From positions 310,001 to 374,000 of the forward strand of contig JAJFGU010000004.1 of assembly GCA_021775955.1 (NCBI GenBank): 64,000 nucleotides of DNA. The letters are read 5' to 3'. A model generated the notes under the pieces. The model worked only from the letters and a program-made list of their open reading frames with translations, did no database searches and was not told the DNA's origin. How positions within the stretch are numbered: position 1 is the first letter of the stretch; every line of letters begins with the position of its first letter. Of this stretch, positions 35,757 through 43,377 are shown in pieces. The stretch comes from Alphaproteobacteria bacterium (GTDB lineage: Bacteria > Pseudomonadota > Alphaproteobacteria > Micavibrionales > Micavibrionaceae). The translations under genes were made by a program, and so were the position numbers.

Positions 35757-35924
35757 GTGACCAACACAGACAACTTTAATCGTGGAAGTATGATTTCTGG
35801 TATCGTAGAAGCAACACAAGAGCAAGAGGCCATTGCGACCAGCAATGCTAACTTTCTTCAGCAGGCCAACGAAATGTTTAGATCTGGCAGCGCACTCGGC
35901 ATTATATCCAAGCCCCGCGTTTAG
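35757..35924 (+). CDS. possible 55-residue small protein
   Basis: A frame from GTG 35757, preceded by AAAGGA ten bases upstream, encodes a polar peptide (MTNTDNFNRGSM...) rich in Gln, Asn and Ala and ending SKPRV. It ends 2 bases before the convergent prfC stop and fills an otherwise empty gap. The ribosome binding site and clean fit support it; nothing else does. Confidence 0.35.
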   Translation: MTNTDNFNRGSMISGIVEATQEQEAIATSNANFLQQANEMFRSGSALGIISKPRV

Positions 35925-35925
35925 C

Positions 35926-37497
35926 CTATTTCGTTGCAACGAACTTAATCCCCGCATTCTTCTCAATCGCATCAGTGAGATGCCAGTCATTCCTGGCCAG
36001 AAAAACAGGATCGCCGTCATGGTCATTGGCAATCGCGCTTTGATTGGAATCAACAAAGGCTTTGAGAGTTTTCGGATCATCCGCCTGCAACCAGCGCGCC
36101 GTATAAAGAGCCGTATCTTCAAACTTCACAGGAATTTCGTATTCTGTTCTGATGCGATCGGCCAGCACATCAAATTGCAGCGCCCCGACCACACCGACAA
36201 TCCAGTCCGCATCCATCACCGGCTTGAACACCCGCGCCGCGCCTTCTTCGGCCAGTTGCTCCAGCGCCTTACCCAGATGTTTGGCCTTAAGCGGGTCAAT
36301 GGGCCGCGCGCGCTGCATCAGCTCGGGCGCGAAGCTCGGAATATCGGCAAACACCAAATCCTCGCCTTCGGTTAACCCGTCACCAATGCGAAGGCCGCCA
36401 TAATTGGGCAGGCCGAGTATATCGCCGGGAAACGCCTCTTCAGCCATTTCACGATCCTGCGCCAGGAACAATTGCGGCGAATGGATCGTCAGCATCTTGC
36501 CCGAGCGCACATGTTTGAGCTTCATGCCCTTTTTGAATTTGCCGGAACAGATACGCACAAAAGCCATGCGGTCACGGTGCTTGGGGTCCATATTGGCCTG
36601 AATTTTAAACACAAAGGCCGTGACTTTGTTTTCATCGGGTTTGACTTCGCGGTCCTGCGTCTTCTGCATGCGCGGCGGCGGCGCGTAGGAACCAATCCCG
36701 CCGAGCAATTCACGCACGCCAAAATTATTCACCGCCGAGCCGAAATACACCGGGGTTAAATGACCCTCGAGATAAGCCTGCTCCTCATAGAGTTTGCAAA
36801 CACCGCGCACCATCTCGACATCTTCGCGCAGTTTGGCCGCCTGATCGGCGGGCAGTAATTCATCAATCTTCGGATCGTCCAGACCGGAACAGGCAACACT
36901 GACTTGCATCTTCTCGCCCTTGGAGCGGTCAAAGAGGATGAGCTGATCATTGATCAAATCATAACAACCCTTAAAGTCACGTCCCATACCGATCGGCCAG
37001 CTTGCCGGCGTCACATCAAGCGCCAGCTTTTTCTCAATTTCATCCAAAAGGTCAAACGGGTCCTGGCCGTCGCGATCCATCTTGTTGATGAAGGTGATGA
37101 TCGGCATATCGCGCAAACGGCACACCTCGAAGAGTTTGAGCGTCTGGATTTCAATGCCCTTGGCGCAATCCAGCACCATGATCGCGCTGTCAACGGCTGT
37201 CAGCACGCGGTAGGTATCCTCGGAGAAATCCTCGTGGCCGGGCGTATCGAGCAAATTATAGGTAATGCCACCATTCTCGAACGTCATCACGGAAGAAGCC
37301 ACGGAAATCCCGCGCTCCTGCTCGACCTTCATCCAGTCCGAGCGCGCACGGCGGCGGTCCCCCTTGGCTTTAACCGCCCCGGCAAGCTCAATCGCGCCAC
37401 CAAAGAGCAGCAATTTCTCGGTCAGCGTCGTCTTGCCCGCATCAGGATGCGAGATAATGGCGAAGGTCCGGCGTTTTTCGATGATGTCTGTTAACAT
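35926..37497 (-). CDS. prfC: peptide chain release factor 3
   Basis: RF3 is the GTPase that recycles RF1 and RF2 after termination. Motifs are SHPDAGKTTLTEKLLLFGGAI at the N-terminus, RGISVASSVMTF, DTPGHEDFSEDTYR, and FINKMDRDGQDP. The RF3-specific GVVGALQFDVLADRIRTEY lies near residue 430. The 523-residue length is typical. The start has an 85-bp repeat about 43 bases upstream, of the kind also found before dusA. Confidence 0.96.
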   Translation of the reverse strand: MLTDIIEKRRTFAIISHPDAGKTTLTEKLLLFGGAIELAGAVKAKGDRRRARSDWMKVEQERGISVASSVMTFENGGITYNLLDTPGHEDFSEDTYRVLTAVDSAIMVLDCAKGIEIQTLKLFEVCRLRDMPIITFINKMDRDGQDPFDLLDEIEKKLALDVTPASWPIGMGRDFKGCYDLINDQLILFDRSKGEKMQVSVACSGLDDPKIDELLPADQAAKLREDVEMVRGVCKLYEEQAYLEGHLTPVYFGSAVNNFGVRELLGGIGSYAPPPRMQKTQDREVKPDENKVTAFVFKIQANMDPKHRDRMAFVRICSGKFKKGMKLKHVRSGKMLTIHSPQLFLAQDREMAEEAFPGDILGLPNYGGLRIGDGLTEGEDLVFADIPSFAPELMQRARPIDPLKAKHLGKALEQLAEEGAARVFKPVMDADWIVGVVGALQFDVLADRIRTEYEIPVKFEDTALYTARWLQADDPKTLKAFVDSNQSAIANDHDGDPVFLARNDWHLTDAIEKNAGIKFVATK

Positions 37498-37539
37498 GAT
37501 TGGGCCGTTTTAACCTTTAAGAACACGAAGGTCACCAAG

Positions 37540-37622
37540 TTTTTCAATCCTTCAGTTCGTTTGCCTGAATTTTTCAGGGAAAAATAAGATATTGATTTTA
37601 AACAATTCTCCATCAGTTCGTT
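37540..37622 (-). repeat. 85-bp repeat with two AACGAACTGA units, copy 2
   Basis: Read on the minus strand, AACGAACTGATGGAGAATTG and AACGAACTGAAGGATTG are spaced 61 bases apart, as in copy 1 at 22959. It is oriented toward prfC and overlaps the 3' end of the small gene at 37613. Of the eight differences from copy 1 over 78 bases, seven would change an amino acid in the shared open frame, which argues against a coding role. Confidence 0.85.
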
Positions 37623-37900
37623 TTTTCCTCCTGCGCCTTTTTTACCAAAGACAGCTTTTGTTCCAATCCCGTTTGGGAGCGGTAAAACTGCTCGATCCTG
37701 AGGCGAAAGGCCTGGTTCAGACACAAAGCCAGCCTGAGATTATTCCATTCCGGCGTGTATGTGCCGTGTTTTAGAGCATTCAGCGAGGAACGCCACTTGC
37801 CTGAAGGTGTTTTCGGACCTGTTGATTTTTCCCAGGGCTTGGTTTTTCTGATGTTTTCCGCCTGTTTGCGCCGCCGCTCTTCCGTCCAGCCATTGCTCAT
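37613..37900 (-). CDS. small conserved-type protein (WTEERRRKQAE motif)
   Basis: About 95 basic residues. The start MSNGWTEERRRKQAE and the motif KPWEKSTGPKTPSGK, then LNALKHGTY are typical of a small hypothetical family often seen in proteobacteria. TAGGAG lies upstream of the ATG at 37900. The function is unknown; the N-terminal part looks like a nucleic-acid-binding basic peptide. The last codons run into the 85-bp repeat. Confidence 0.7.
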   Translation of the reverse strand: MSNGWTEERRRKQAENIRKTKPWEKSTGPKTPSGKWRSSLNALKHGTYTPEWNNLRLALCLNQAFRLRIEQFYRSQTGLEQKLSLVKKAQEEKTN

Positions 37901-37976
37901 GTTTTTACTCCTACACAGTAAACTCAAAAGAGCATAGTATAGGATATTATTCCTTGTTTGTCAAGAAGGAAAGTGC

Positions 37977-38019
37977 GTCATCGCCCTAGGATTTACTTTG
38001 CAAATCCAGGGAATGACGA
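37977..38019. repeat. GTCATCGCCC...GGGAATGAC palindrome, copy A
   Basis: GTCATCGCCCTAGGATTT and AAATCCAGGGAATGAC form imperfect arms. It is a hybrid: one arm matches copy B (38392) inverted and the other matches copies C and D around the GIY-YIG gene. Confidence 0.8.
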
Positions 38020-38031
38020 TGTGGCGCTTTA

Positions 38032-38376
38032 TCAAAAAACCTTCCCCTCAAACGGGTTGCGGCGCTGGCGGTCCTCGACTTCGATCACCCAGATATCCGG
38101 GTCGCGCTCCAAAGCGCGGTTAATATAGGAATCGGCTTCGAATTCATCAACAGTGTTGTCACCAAATACACTCATCCAGCCCAAATCACCGGCGATGTCG
38201 CGCTGCTGCACCAGCACCATACAGCCTTCCTCGAGAGCGTTAATTTTAAGCACAATCAACCCGGCGGCATAAGCGCCACGATTTATGACATAGGCGGGAA
38301 TGGCTTGCGCTGATAATTTACGCATTTGCGCATCGACCAAAAGAGCTGTTTGTAAACGATCGTCTTCCGCTTCCAC
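38032..38376 (-). CDS. DUF1491 family protein
   Basis: A 114-residue soluble protein with the DUF1491 pattern: LQTALLVDAQMRKLSAQAIPAYVINRG, AAGLIVLKIN, and the C-terminal YINRALERDPDIWVIEVEDR. The family is mainly alphaproteobacterial and its function is unknown. The gene is bounded on both sides by copies of the local palindrome (A at 37977, B at 38392). Confidence 0.85.
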   Translation of the reverse strand: MEAEDDRLQTALLVDAQMRKLSAQAIPAYVINRGAYAAGLIVLKINALEEGCMVLVQQRDIAGDLGWMSVFGDNTVDEFEADSYINRALERDPDIWVIEVEDRQRRNPFEGKVF

Positions 38377-38391
38377 TTTTCTATCACCACA

Positions 38392-38432
38392 TTGTCATTC
38401 CCTGGATTTGCATAGCAAATCCTAGGGGAATC
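38392..38432. repeat. GTCATTCCCTGGATTTG palindrome, copy B
   Basis: GTCATTCCCTGGATTTGC and GCAAATCCTAGGGGAAT are the arms. It lies 16 bases from copy C, and both precede the GIY-YIG gene's stop. Confidence 0.8.
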
Positions 38433-38448
38433 CATTGCAATCTTATGG

Positions 38449-38486
38449 ATCGCCCTAGAATTTGCATGAGTGCAAATTCGGGCGAT
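38449..38486. repeat. ATCGCCCTAGAATTTG palindrome, copy C
   Basis: The arms ATCGCCC-TAG-AATTTGCA and TGCAAATT-C-GGGCGAT pair closely. With three bases before it, the run TATGGATCGCCCTAG is shared with copy D in the same orientation on the other side of the GIY-YIG gene. Confidence 0.85.
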
Positions 38487-38498
38487 GACGCCTTATCC

Positions 38499-38792
38499 CT
38501 ATTCGCAGACTTTATCATATAAATCGTTCCATTCCTGATTATCCTGCTCGATTAATTTTATCTTTGCCTTCCGTGCATATTTCTTTAGACGCTTTTCCCG
38601 ATGAATAGCCGATTCAGGGTTTTCAAACATCTCATAATACACAAGCCTATCTACATCGTACTTCTTGGTAAAACCTTCAAGAACACCGTTCTTATGCTCC
38701 CAAATGCGCTTCGGCAGGTTTGAAGTAACACCGATATAAAGCGTACCGTTAAAACCGCTTGCCAATATATAAACAAAGAATTTTTTGTTCAT
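38499..38792 (-). CDS. GIY-YIG endonuclease-domain protein (YhbQ-like)
   Basis: A 97-residue single-domain protein. FVYILASGFNGTLYIGVTSNL contains the GIY-YIG-type strands, followed by Arg in LPKRIWEHK, a Glu-rich helix (FENPESAIHREKRLKKY) and IKLIEQDNQEWNDLY. This is the UvrC-like GIY-YIG fold, of uncertain function. It lies between direct copies C and D of a palindrome, which suggests a mobile cassette. TTATAAAGGG precedes the start. Confidence 0.88.
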   Translation of the reverse strand: MNKKFFVYILASGFNGTLYIGVTSNLPKRIWEHKNGVLEGFTKKYDVDRLVYYEMFENPESAIHREKRLKKYARKAKIKLIEQDNQEWNDLYDKVCE

Positions 38793-38807
38793 AAACCCTT
38801 TATATGG

Positions 38808-38845
38808 ATCGCCCTAGAATTTGTATATCAACAAATTCAGGCGAT
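38808..38845. repeat. ATCGCCCTAGAATTTG palindrome, copy D
   Basis: ATCGCCCTAGAATTTGT and ACAAATTCAGGCGAT. A 21-base run including this start is identical and in direct orientation with copy C. Confidence 0.85.
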
Positions 38846-38858
38846 GACAGTTGTTTGG

Positions 38859-39077
38859 TTAATGTAAGTGCTCGGCATGGACCCAGCGCTCGACGGTCAG
38901 AGAGGCGTCAACCGGCAAATCTTCCGGGTGGTGAAAACTATAAACGCGAACAGCAGCTGCCAGCGCTGTTTTCTCACCCTCATGTTTCATGCCTTTATAG
39001 GCGCGCATCACGGCCCCCTGGCATTTACAGCGCTCGGGATCATTGGCACCATCAAAAGTGATGTTCTTACAGGACAT
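38859..39077 (-). CDS. small hypothetical protein downstream of fur
   Basis: A 72-residue protein starting MSCKNITFDGANDPERCKCQG with three Cys near the N-terminus and a C-terminus rich in His (HHPEDLP, HAEHLH). The pattern suggests possible metal binding, which is an inference. It begins 3 bases after the fur stop, so it is in the same transcript. I do not recognise the family. Confidence 0.65.
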   Translation of the reverse strand: MSCKNITFDGANDPERCKCQGAVMRAYKGMKHEGEKTALAAAVRVYSFHHPEDLPVDASLTVERWVHAEHLH

Positions 39078-39080
39078 AGC

Positions 39081-39494
39081 TCAGGTTTTCTTCTTTTTAA
39101 TTTTTTTGCCGTAAAGCTCGAGACGATGATCGACCAGGTCATAGCCCAAATCAAAGGCGATTTTTTCCTTTAGCTTTTCCAGCTCCTCGTTTTGAAATTC
39201 AACCACTTTGCCGGTTTCAAGATCAACCAGATGATGGTGGTGATCCGAATTCAGCTCATAACGGGAATAGCCTTCCTGAAATTCATGGCGGATGACAAGG
39301 TCAAGCTCACCCAGCAAACTCAAGGTCCGGTAGACCGTCGCAATAGAGATAGACTCGTCCATCTTTTTGGCACGCTCGTAAACGGCTTCGACTGAGGGGT
39401 GGTCCTGTGCACTGCCCAGGACTTTTAGAATAACCCGGCGCTGACCTGTCATCTTCAGGCCCGCCTCAACGCAGCGCTCCTCCAGTTCGGACAT
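39081..39494 (-). CDS. fur: Fur-family metal-responsive regulator
   Basis: A 137-residue Fur/Mur-type repressor. The helix-turn-helix lies in MTGQRRVILKVLGSAQDHPSVEAVYER and ISIATVYRTLSLLGELDLV. The metal sites lie in HEFQEGYSRYELNSDHHHHLVDLETGKVVEF, and the C-terminal FDLGYDLVDHRLELYG is typical of alphaproteobacterial Fur/Mur. It lacks the C-terminal CxxC zinc pairs. Whether it senses iron or manganese cannot be decided. The C-terminal tail is poly-Lys. Confidence 0.9.
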   Translation of the reverse strand: MSELEERCVEAGLKMTGQRRVILKVLGSAQDHPSVEAVYERAKKMDESISIATVYRTLSLLGELDLVIRHEFQEGYSRYELNSDHHHHLVDLETGKVVEFQNEELEKLKEKIAFDLGYDLVDHRLELYGKKIKKKKT

Positions 39495-39545
39495 AATGGT
39501 CCCCTTTTCAAAATAAATTAGAAAATACTGGGGAGGATCATAGCG

Positions 39546-41135
39546 CTACTCGCCGGCATGAGCAAGTTCGCTATCGGAAAGGGTGGAAGCCACGCGCACA
39601 GCCGGAAAGCGTATAAAAACCCGCGTGCCCTTGCCAACATCAGATTCAAGCACGAGCGCACCCTCATGAAGCTCCGCCAGGGCCTTGGCAATCGGCAAGC
39701 CCAGCCCGGTCCCTTGCGAGGCAGCCGTACTACTTTCAGCACTATCAGACACCTGGCCAAACGGCTCCAGGGCCTGCCCAATCTTTTCTTTTGGAATACC
39801 AACCCCTTCGTCAAAAACGCCAATCTCCATACAGCCGTCATCAAGCATGGCAGCCTTTACTTCTATTTTGCCTCCAGGCTCGGAAAACTTGACCGCATTG
39901 GTGATGAGGTTGATTAAAATCTGGCGGATCAAACGCGGATCGGCATAAAGATGTGGCAACCCTTCTTCAATAGATTCCTTAATGACCAGGTTCTTACTGA
40001 AAGCCCTGGAAGCTATCATCCGTGTGACCGATACAACCAGACTGCGCATATCAACATCATCTTCATCAAGGTCGATGCGACCGGATTCAATTTTGGACAT
40101 ATCAAGCACTTCATTGATGATCTCGAGCAGATGCCTGGCGCTTGAGTGGATATCATCCATATACTCGCTGTATTTGTCGTGCCCCAGCGCGCCAAAAGTT
40201 TCTTTGAGGATCATCTCGGAAAAACCGATAATCGCGTTGAGCGGTGTCCGCAGCTCATGGCTCATATTGGCAAGGAAGGTGGATTTGGCCATATTGGCAG
40301 CGTCCGCCTGCTCCTTCGCCATCAGCAAGGATTGCTCCATTTGTTTGCGCAGCGTGATGTCCATCACGGTTGTAACCTGAAAGCTGCGCTTTTGACTAAG
40401 CTCCAGCGTTGCGGTGGTAAAAAGCGTATTGGCAACGCTGCTGTCCTTGCGGATTATTTTCATTTCACCGGAGTTGCGCCCGCTCTCTTTTATAAACTCA
40501 TCGTAACTTTCGGTGACCGCCTCTCTTTCGTCCGGCGTCACCAGGCCCGTAATATCGGCATTGATCAGCTCGTCACGCGACCAGCCATACATACGAATAA
40601 AGCTGTCATTGACCCGCACAATCTGGCGCTTGTCATCGGTCACGACGATGCCGACCTCGCTCACTTCAAAGATAGAGGTCAGCAGGGATATAGCATCATC
40701 GCGCTCGCGCTGTAATATCGAATGATCCGACACATCGGATTGGCCAATCACATCAAGAAAGCTGACATAGCCTTCGTCGTCCTGAATGGGGCTGACCCAG
40801 AATCCGTTCACACGCACACCGCCGGGAACAGTCGGCAAAGCCTGAATGGTGACCGGCTTTTTTCTCTTAACGCAAACTTCAAAGGACTGATGAAAATGCC
40901 GGGCGTTTTCGCTGTCCATAAACTGATCGATGGTGTGGCCGATCAGCTGTTCAGACGTTTTGCCAAAATAATCAAGCGCTCGGTTGTTGGATTCAATAAC
41001 GATGAAGCGACCATCTTTTTCCGCCCTGACAACAAAGCGGGGAATGGGCATGATTTTAAAAAGCGCAGTGTGATCGAGTGTGCTTTCAGGCATATCAGTA
41101 CCGGAGCCAGACTTATTCTTTTGTGGTTTGGACAT
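39546..41135 (-). CDS. PAS-domain sensor histidine kinase
   Basis: A soluble hybrid-free kinase of about 529 residues. Two PAS domains (about residues 20-140 and 145-265; VRVNDSFIRMYGWSRDELI is visible in the second) precede HisKA (FLANMSHELRTPLNAIIGFSEMI with the phospho-His) and HATPase (NLITNAVKFSEPGG, DEGVGIP, GTGLGLPIAKALAELH). No membrane segment is seen. The ATG at 41135 is preferred, but 41159 and 41093 are possible. Its 5' end overlaps the upstream GGDEF-like gene by 23 bases, so the two are cotranslated. No response regulator is adjacent. Confidence 0.9.
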   Translation of the reverse strand: MSKPQKNKSGSGTDMPESTLDHTALFKIMPIPRFVVRAEKDGRFIVIESNNRALDYFGKTSEQLIGHTIDQFMDSENARHFHQSFEVCVKRKKPVTIQALPTVPGGVRVNGFWVSPIQDDEGYVSFLDVIGQSDVSDHSILQRERDDAISLLTSIFEVSEVGIVVTDDKRQIVRVNDSFIRMYGWSRDELINADITGLVTPDEREAVTESYDEFIKESGRNSGEMKIIRKDSSVANTLFTTATLELSQKRSFQVTTVMDITLRKQMEQSLLMAKEQADAANMAKSTFLANMSHELRTPLNAIIGFSEMILKETFGALGHDKYSEYMDDIHSSARHLLEIINEVLDMSKIESGRIDLDEDDVDMRSLVVSVTRMIASRAFSKNLVIKESIEEGLPHLYADPRLIRQILINLITNAVKFSEPGGKIEVKAAMLDDGCMEIGVFDEGVGIPKEKIGQALEPFGQVSDSAESSTAASQGTGLGLPIAKALAELHEGALVLESDVGKGTRVFIRFPAVRVASTLSDSELAHAGE

Positions 41136-42024
41136 AGCGCTCAAGGGGGCTGACCTCATGATGTTGCAAGACCGTATCCGGTTCCGTACCCGCCTCTTTC
41201 AGATCCTGATTGAGGTTTTCAAGAAGCTCTTCCACCTTGTCTCCCGGTACCGGTTCGGCCACACAACAAGACAACGTCAAAGTTGAAGGCCCGCCTTCAA
41301 TAGTAAAAGTAATATCTTCCGCTTCTAAATCCGCGCGCACGCGCTCGAGCGCCGCAATCCCGCCATTTATATCGGATTGCTTGAGAGACAGAACAAATTT
41401 ATCTTGCTCATAAACATAAGCGTCATCAAAAGTCCGCATGCTTTTCTTGATAAGATCGGAAACAAGCTTGACGTGGTTTTGAATCTGCCCTTCGCCCAGA
41501 GCAGATAAAATCTTCTCATAGTGATCGATGCGGATGATGGCGACTGTAAACTGCTTGCCCTGACGGGCAAAACGCTCAAGCTCTTTTTCAAGGTCCTTAC
41601 CCAAAACGGATTTGGTGCGCAAGCCGGTCAAAGAATCCAGCCCACCATCTTCAAGCAAGAAATCCCGTTCAAACCGGCCGAGGTGATTAAGGAATTCTTC
41701 AAACAACGTGGCGAAGCTATCAAAAAGCCTGGCTTCGGGTTTTTGTCCCGATGCACCCACCGAGGACACAAGCTCGGCACCCGCCTTGTGTAGATCATCA
41801 TGAATTTTGCGCAGGCCCACAAGAACCTCCGGCCCGACGGTTCCTTCTTCCTCGATGTCGCGCTGCCATTGAATAAAGGATTGTGGCGCAGGAACACTGC
41901 CGCTGCCGCCGGTAATTTCAGGATAAAAAGCCTGGCGTACGATCTCGCCAAACCACGCCGTGTGCTCTTCCTGCACGGGCGCAATGGCCTGTAATTTCTC
42001 ACTGAGTTCGTATTCCAAAGGCAT
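41113..42024 (-). CDS. degenerate GGDEF-domain protein
   Basis: A 303-residue cytoplasmic protein. An N-terminal helical region (about 1-130) leads into a GGDEF-type fold from LDSLTGLRTKSVLGKDLEKEL. The signature loop reads YVYEQDKFVLSL, so the GGDEF active-site motif is lost and no diguanylate cyclase activity is expected. It shares an operon, with overlapping frames, with the PAS kinase and may act as its partner or as a signalling scaffold. Confidence 0.85.
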   Translation of the reverse strand: MPLEYELSEKLQAIAPVQEEHTAWFGEIVRQAFYPEITGGSGSVPAPQSFIQWQRDIEEEGTVGPEVLVGLRKIHDDLHKAGAELVSSVGASGQKPEARLFDSFATLFEEFLNHLGRFERDFLLEDGGLDSLTGLRTKSVLGKDLEKELERFARQGKQFTVAIIRIDHYEKILSALGEGQIQNHVKLVSDLIKKSMRTFDDAYVYEQDKFVLSLKQSDINGGIAALERVRADLEAEDITFTIEGGPSTLTLSCCVAEPVPGDKVEELLENLNQDLKEAGTEPDTVLQHHEVSPLERYVQTTKE

Positions 42025-42093
42025 GGTATAGCCCTTTGTTTTTAAGCCTGATCCTAGAATACAGGCTAATCCTATTGAATTCGTTAAGAAAGT

Positions 42094-43275
42094 TTAGGCT
42101 CCCAGCCACTCTTTTTCAAGTTTATCGAGGTTTTGTTCTTGAATAGCCTGGCGGATTTCACGCATCAGGCGGTTAAACGTGGCCACATTATGCTGCGCCA
42201 GGATCTGAATACCGAGGATTTCATTGGCTTTGAGCAGATGATAGATATAAGCCTTTGAAAAATCACGAGAAGCCGGGATATCCATGGTTTCGTCCAGCGG
42301 GGTCGGATCATCGCGATAACGGGCGTTTTTGATGTTGATCGTCTCTTTGGCCTCCCCTTTGATATAGGCCATGCCGTGGCGGGCCAGCCGCGTCGGAATC
42401 ACGCAATCAAAGGTATCAATCCCAAGCCGGACAAAGGTAAACACATCTTTGATGCGGCCAATACCGAGAAAATGAACGGGCCTTTCGGGGTGAATATGTG
42501 GCGCGGACCATTCGATAATGCCGCGCATTTCTTCATCTGTGCCGCCGAGACAACCACCAATCGCCGTACCAAAGAACGGTCTGTCTTTGGTATAGGCCGC
42601 GCTCTCTGTACGCAGCTCTTCATGAACGCCGCCCTGCACAATGCCGTAGATCGCTTGCGCGCCGTTGTCCTTTTCCGCAAAGGCAGCCAGACAACGATCG
42701 CCCCAGCGCATGCTCATTTCCATCGATTTGGCGGTATAATCTTTGGTGTCGTGATAAGCGGTGCATTCATCGAATTGCATCAGCAAATCCGCGCCGAGTT
42801 TGCGCTGTATCTCCATCGAGCTTTCGGGGGTGAGCTTTATCTTTGCGCCGTCAATATAAGAGCGGAACACCGCGCCCTCTTCGGTAATTTTGAGCAGGCT
42901 TTTATTTTCATGCGCTTTGTTGCGGCCCTTGACCTCATCGGCGCAGGAGCCATGGCCCATCGAAAAAACCTGAAACCCGCCGGAGTCTGTGAGCAGCGGC
43001 CCATCCCATTGCATGAATTTGTGAAGCCCGCCCATTTTTTCCACGAGGTCCGCGCCGGGCTGGAGCATCAAATGATAAGTGTTGGAGAGAATAATATCGG
43101 TTTGCGCCTCAACGAGCTGCGCCGGGGACAGGGCCTTGACGGTTGCCTTGGTGCCGCAGAAAATATAATTCGGCGTTTCAATTGTGCCGTGCGGGGTTTT
43201 AAGCTTACCCAGCCGCGCCGCGCTCTTTGCATCGCGCGCGGTAATGTCGAATGAGAAGTTTGGGTATTTCAACAT
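42094..43275 (-). CDS. tgt: tRNA-guanine transglycosylase, zinc-site variant
   Basis: Tgt exchanges guanine 34 for a queuosine precursor in GUN-anticodon tRNAs. The catalytic Asp residues sit in TDSGGFQVFSMG (Asp97) and FDCVIPTRLARHG (Asp290), and IYGIVQGGVHEELR is intact. Two departures are clear. The zinc-ligand CxCxxC is replaced by Met331, Ile333 and Ser336 (TMDIPAS), although the fourth ligand His362 is kept. The base-recognition loop reads GCLGGT (241-246) instead of the bacterial GLAVGE. No queA or other queuosine gene is adjacent. It may use queuine or another base. Confidence 0.9.
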   Translation of the reverse strand: MLKYPNFSFDITARDAKSAARLGKLKTPHGTIETPNYIFCGTKATVKALSPAQLVEAQTDIILSNTYHLMLQPGADLVEKMGGLHKFMQWDGPLLTDSGGFQVFSMGHGSCADEVKGRNKAHENKSLLKITEEGAVFRSYIDGAKIKLTPESSMEIQRKLGADLLMQFDECTAYHDTKDYTAKSMEMSMRWGDRCLAAFAEKDNGAQAIYGIVQGGVHEELRTESAAYTKDRPFFGTAIGGCLGGTDEEMRGIIEWSAPHIHPERPVHFLGIGRIKDVFTFVRLGIDTFDCVIPTRLARHGMAYIKGEAKETINIKNARYRDDPTPLDETMDIPASRDFSKAYIYHLLKANEILGIQILAQHNVATFNRLMREIRQAIQEQNLDKLEKEWLGA

Positions 43276-43377
43276 CCGGCCTTTATGCCAGAGGATACGG
43301 TTTTTACCAAGGGGGTATTAGCCTGTGACAATGCTGCTTTATACGGTAGGCACCTCAGCCTGCTGACCCTAAGAGAC

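Noticed and set aside
37491-37724. A 77-residue minus-strand frame ending over the prfC start
   Set aside because: It is the second copy of the same repeat plus antisense of a small gene, and has no ribosome binding site of note.
37977-38845. Four spaced palindromes considered as a CRISPR array
   Set aside because: The copies vary, are unevenly spaced and enclose genes; no cas gene is present.
42376-43254. A 292-residue plus-strand frame
   Set aside because: It is the antisense of tgt, which has all catalytic motifs on the minus strand.
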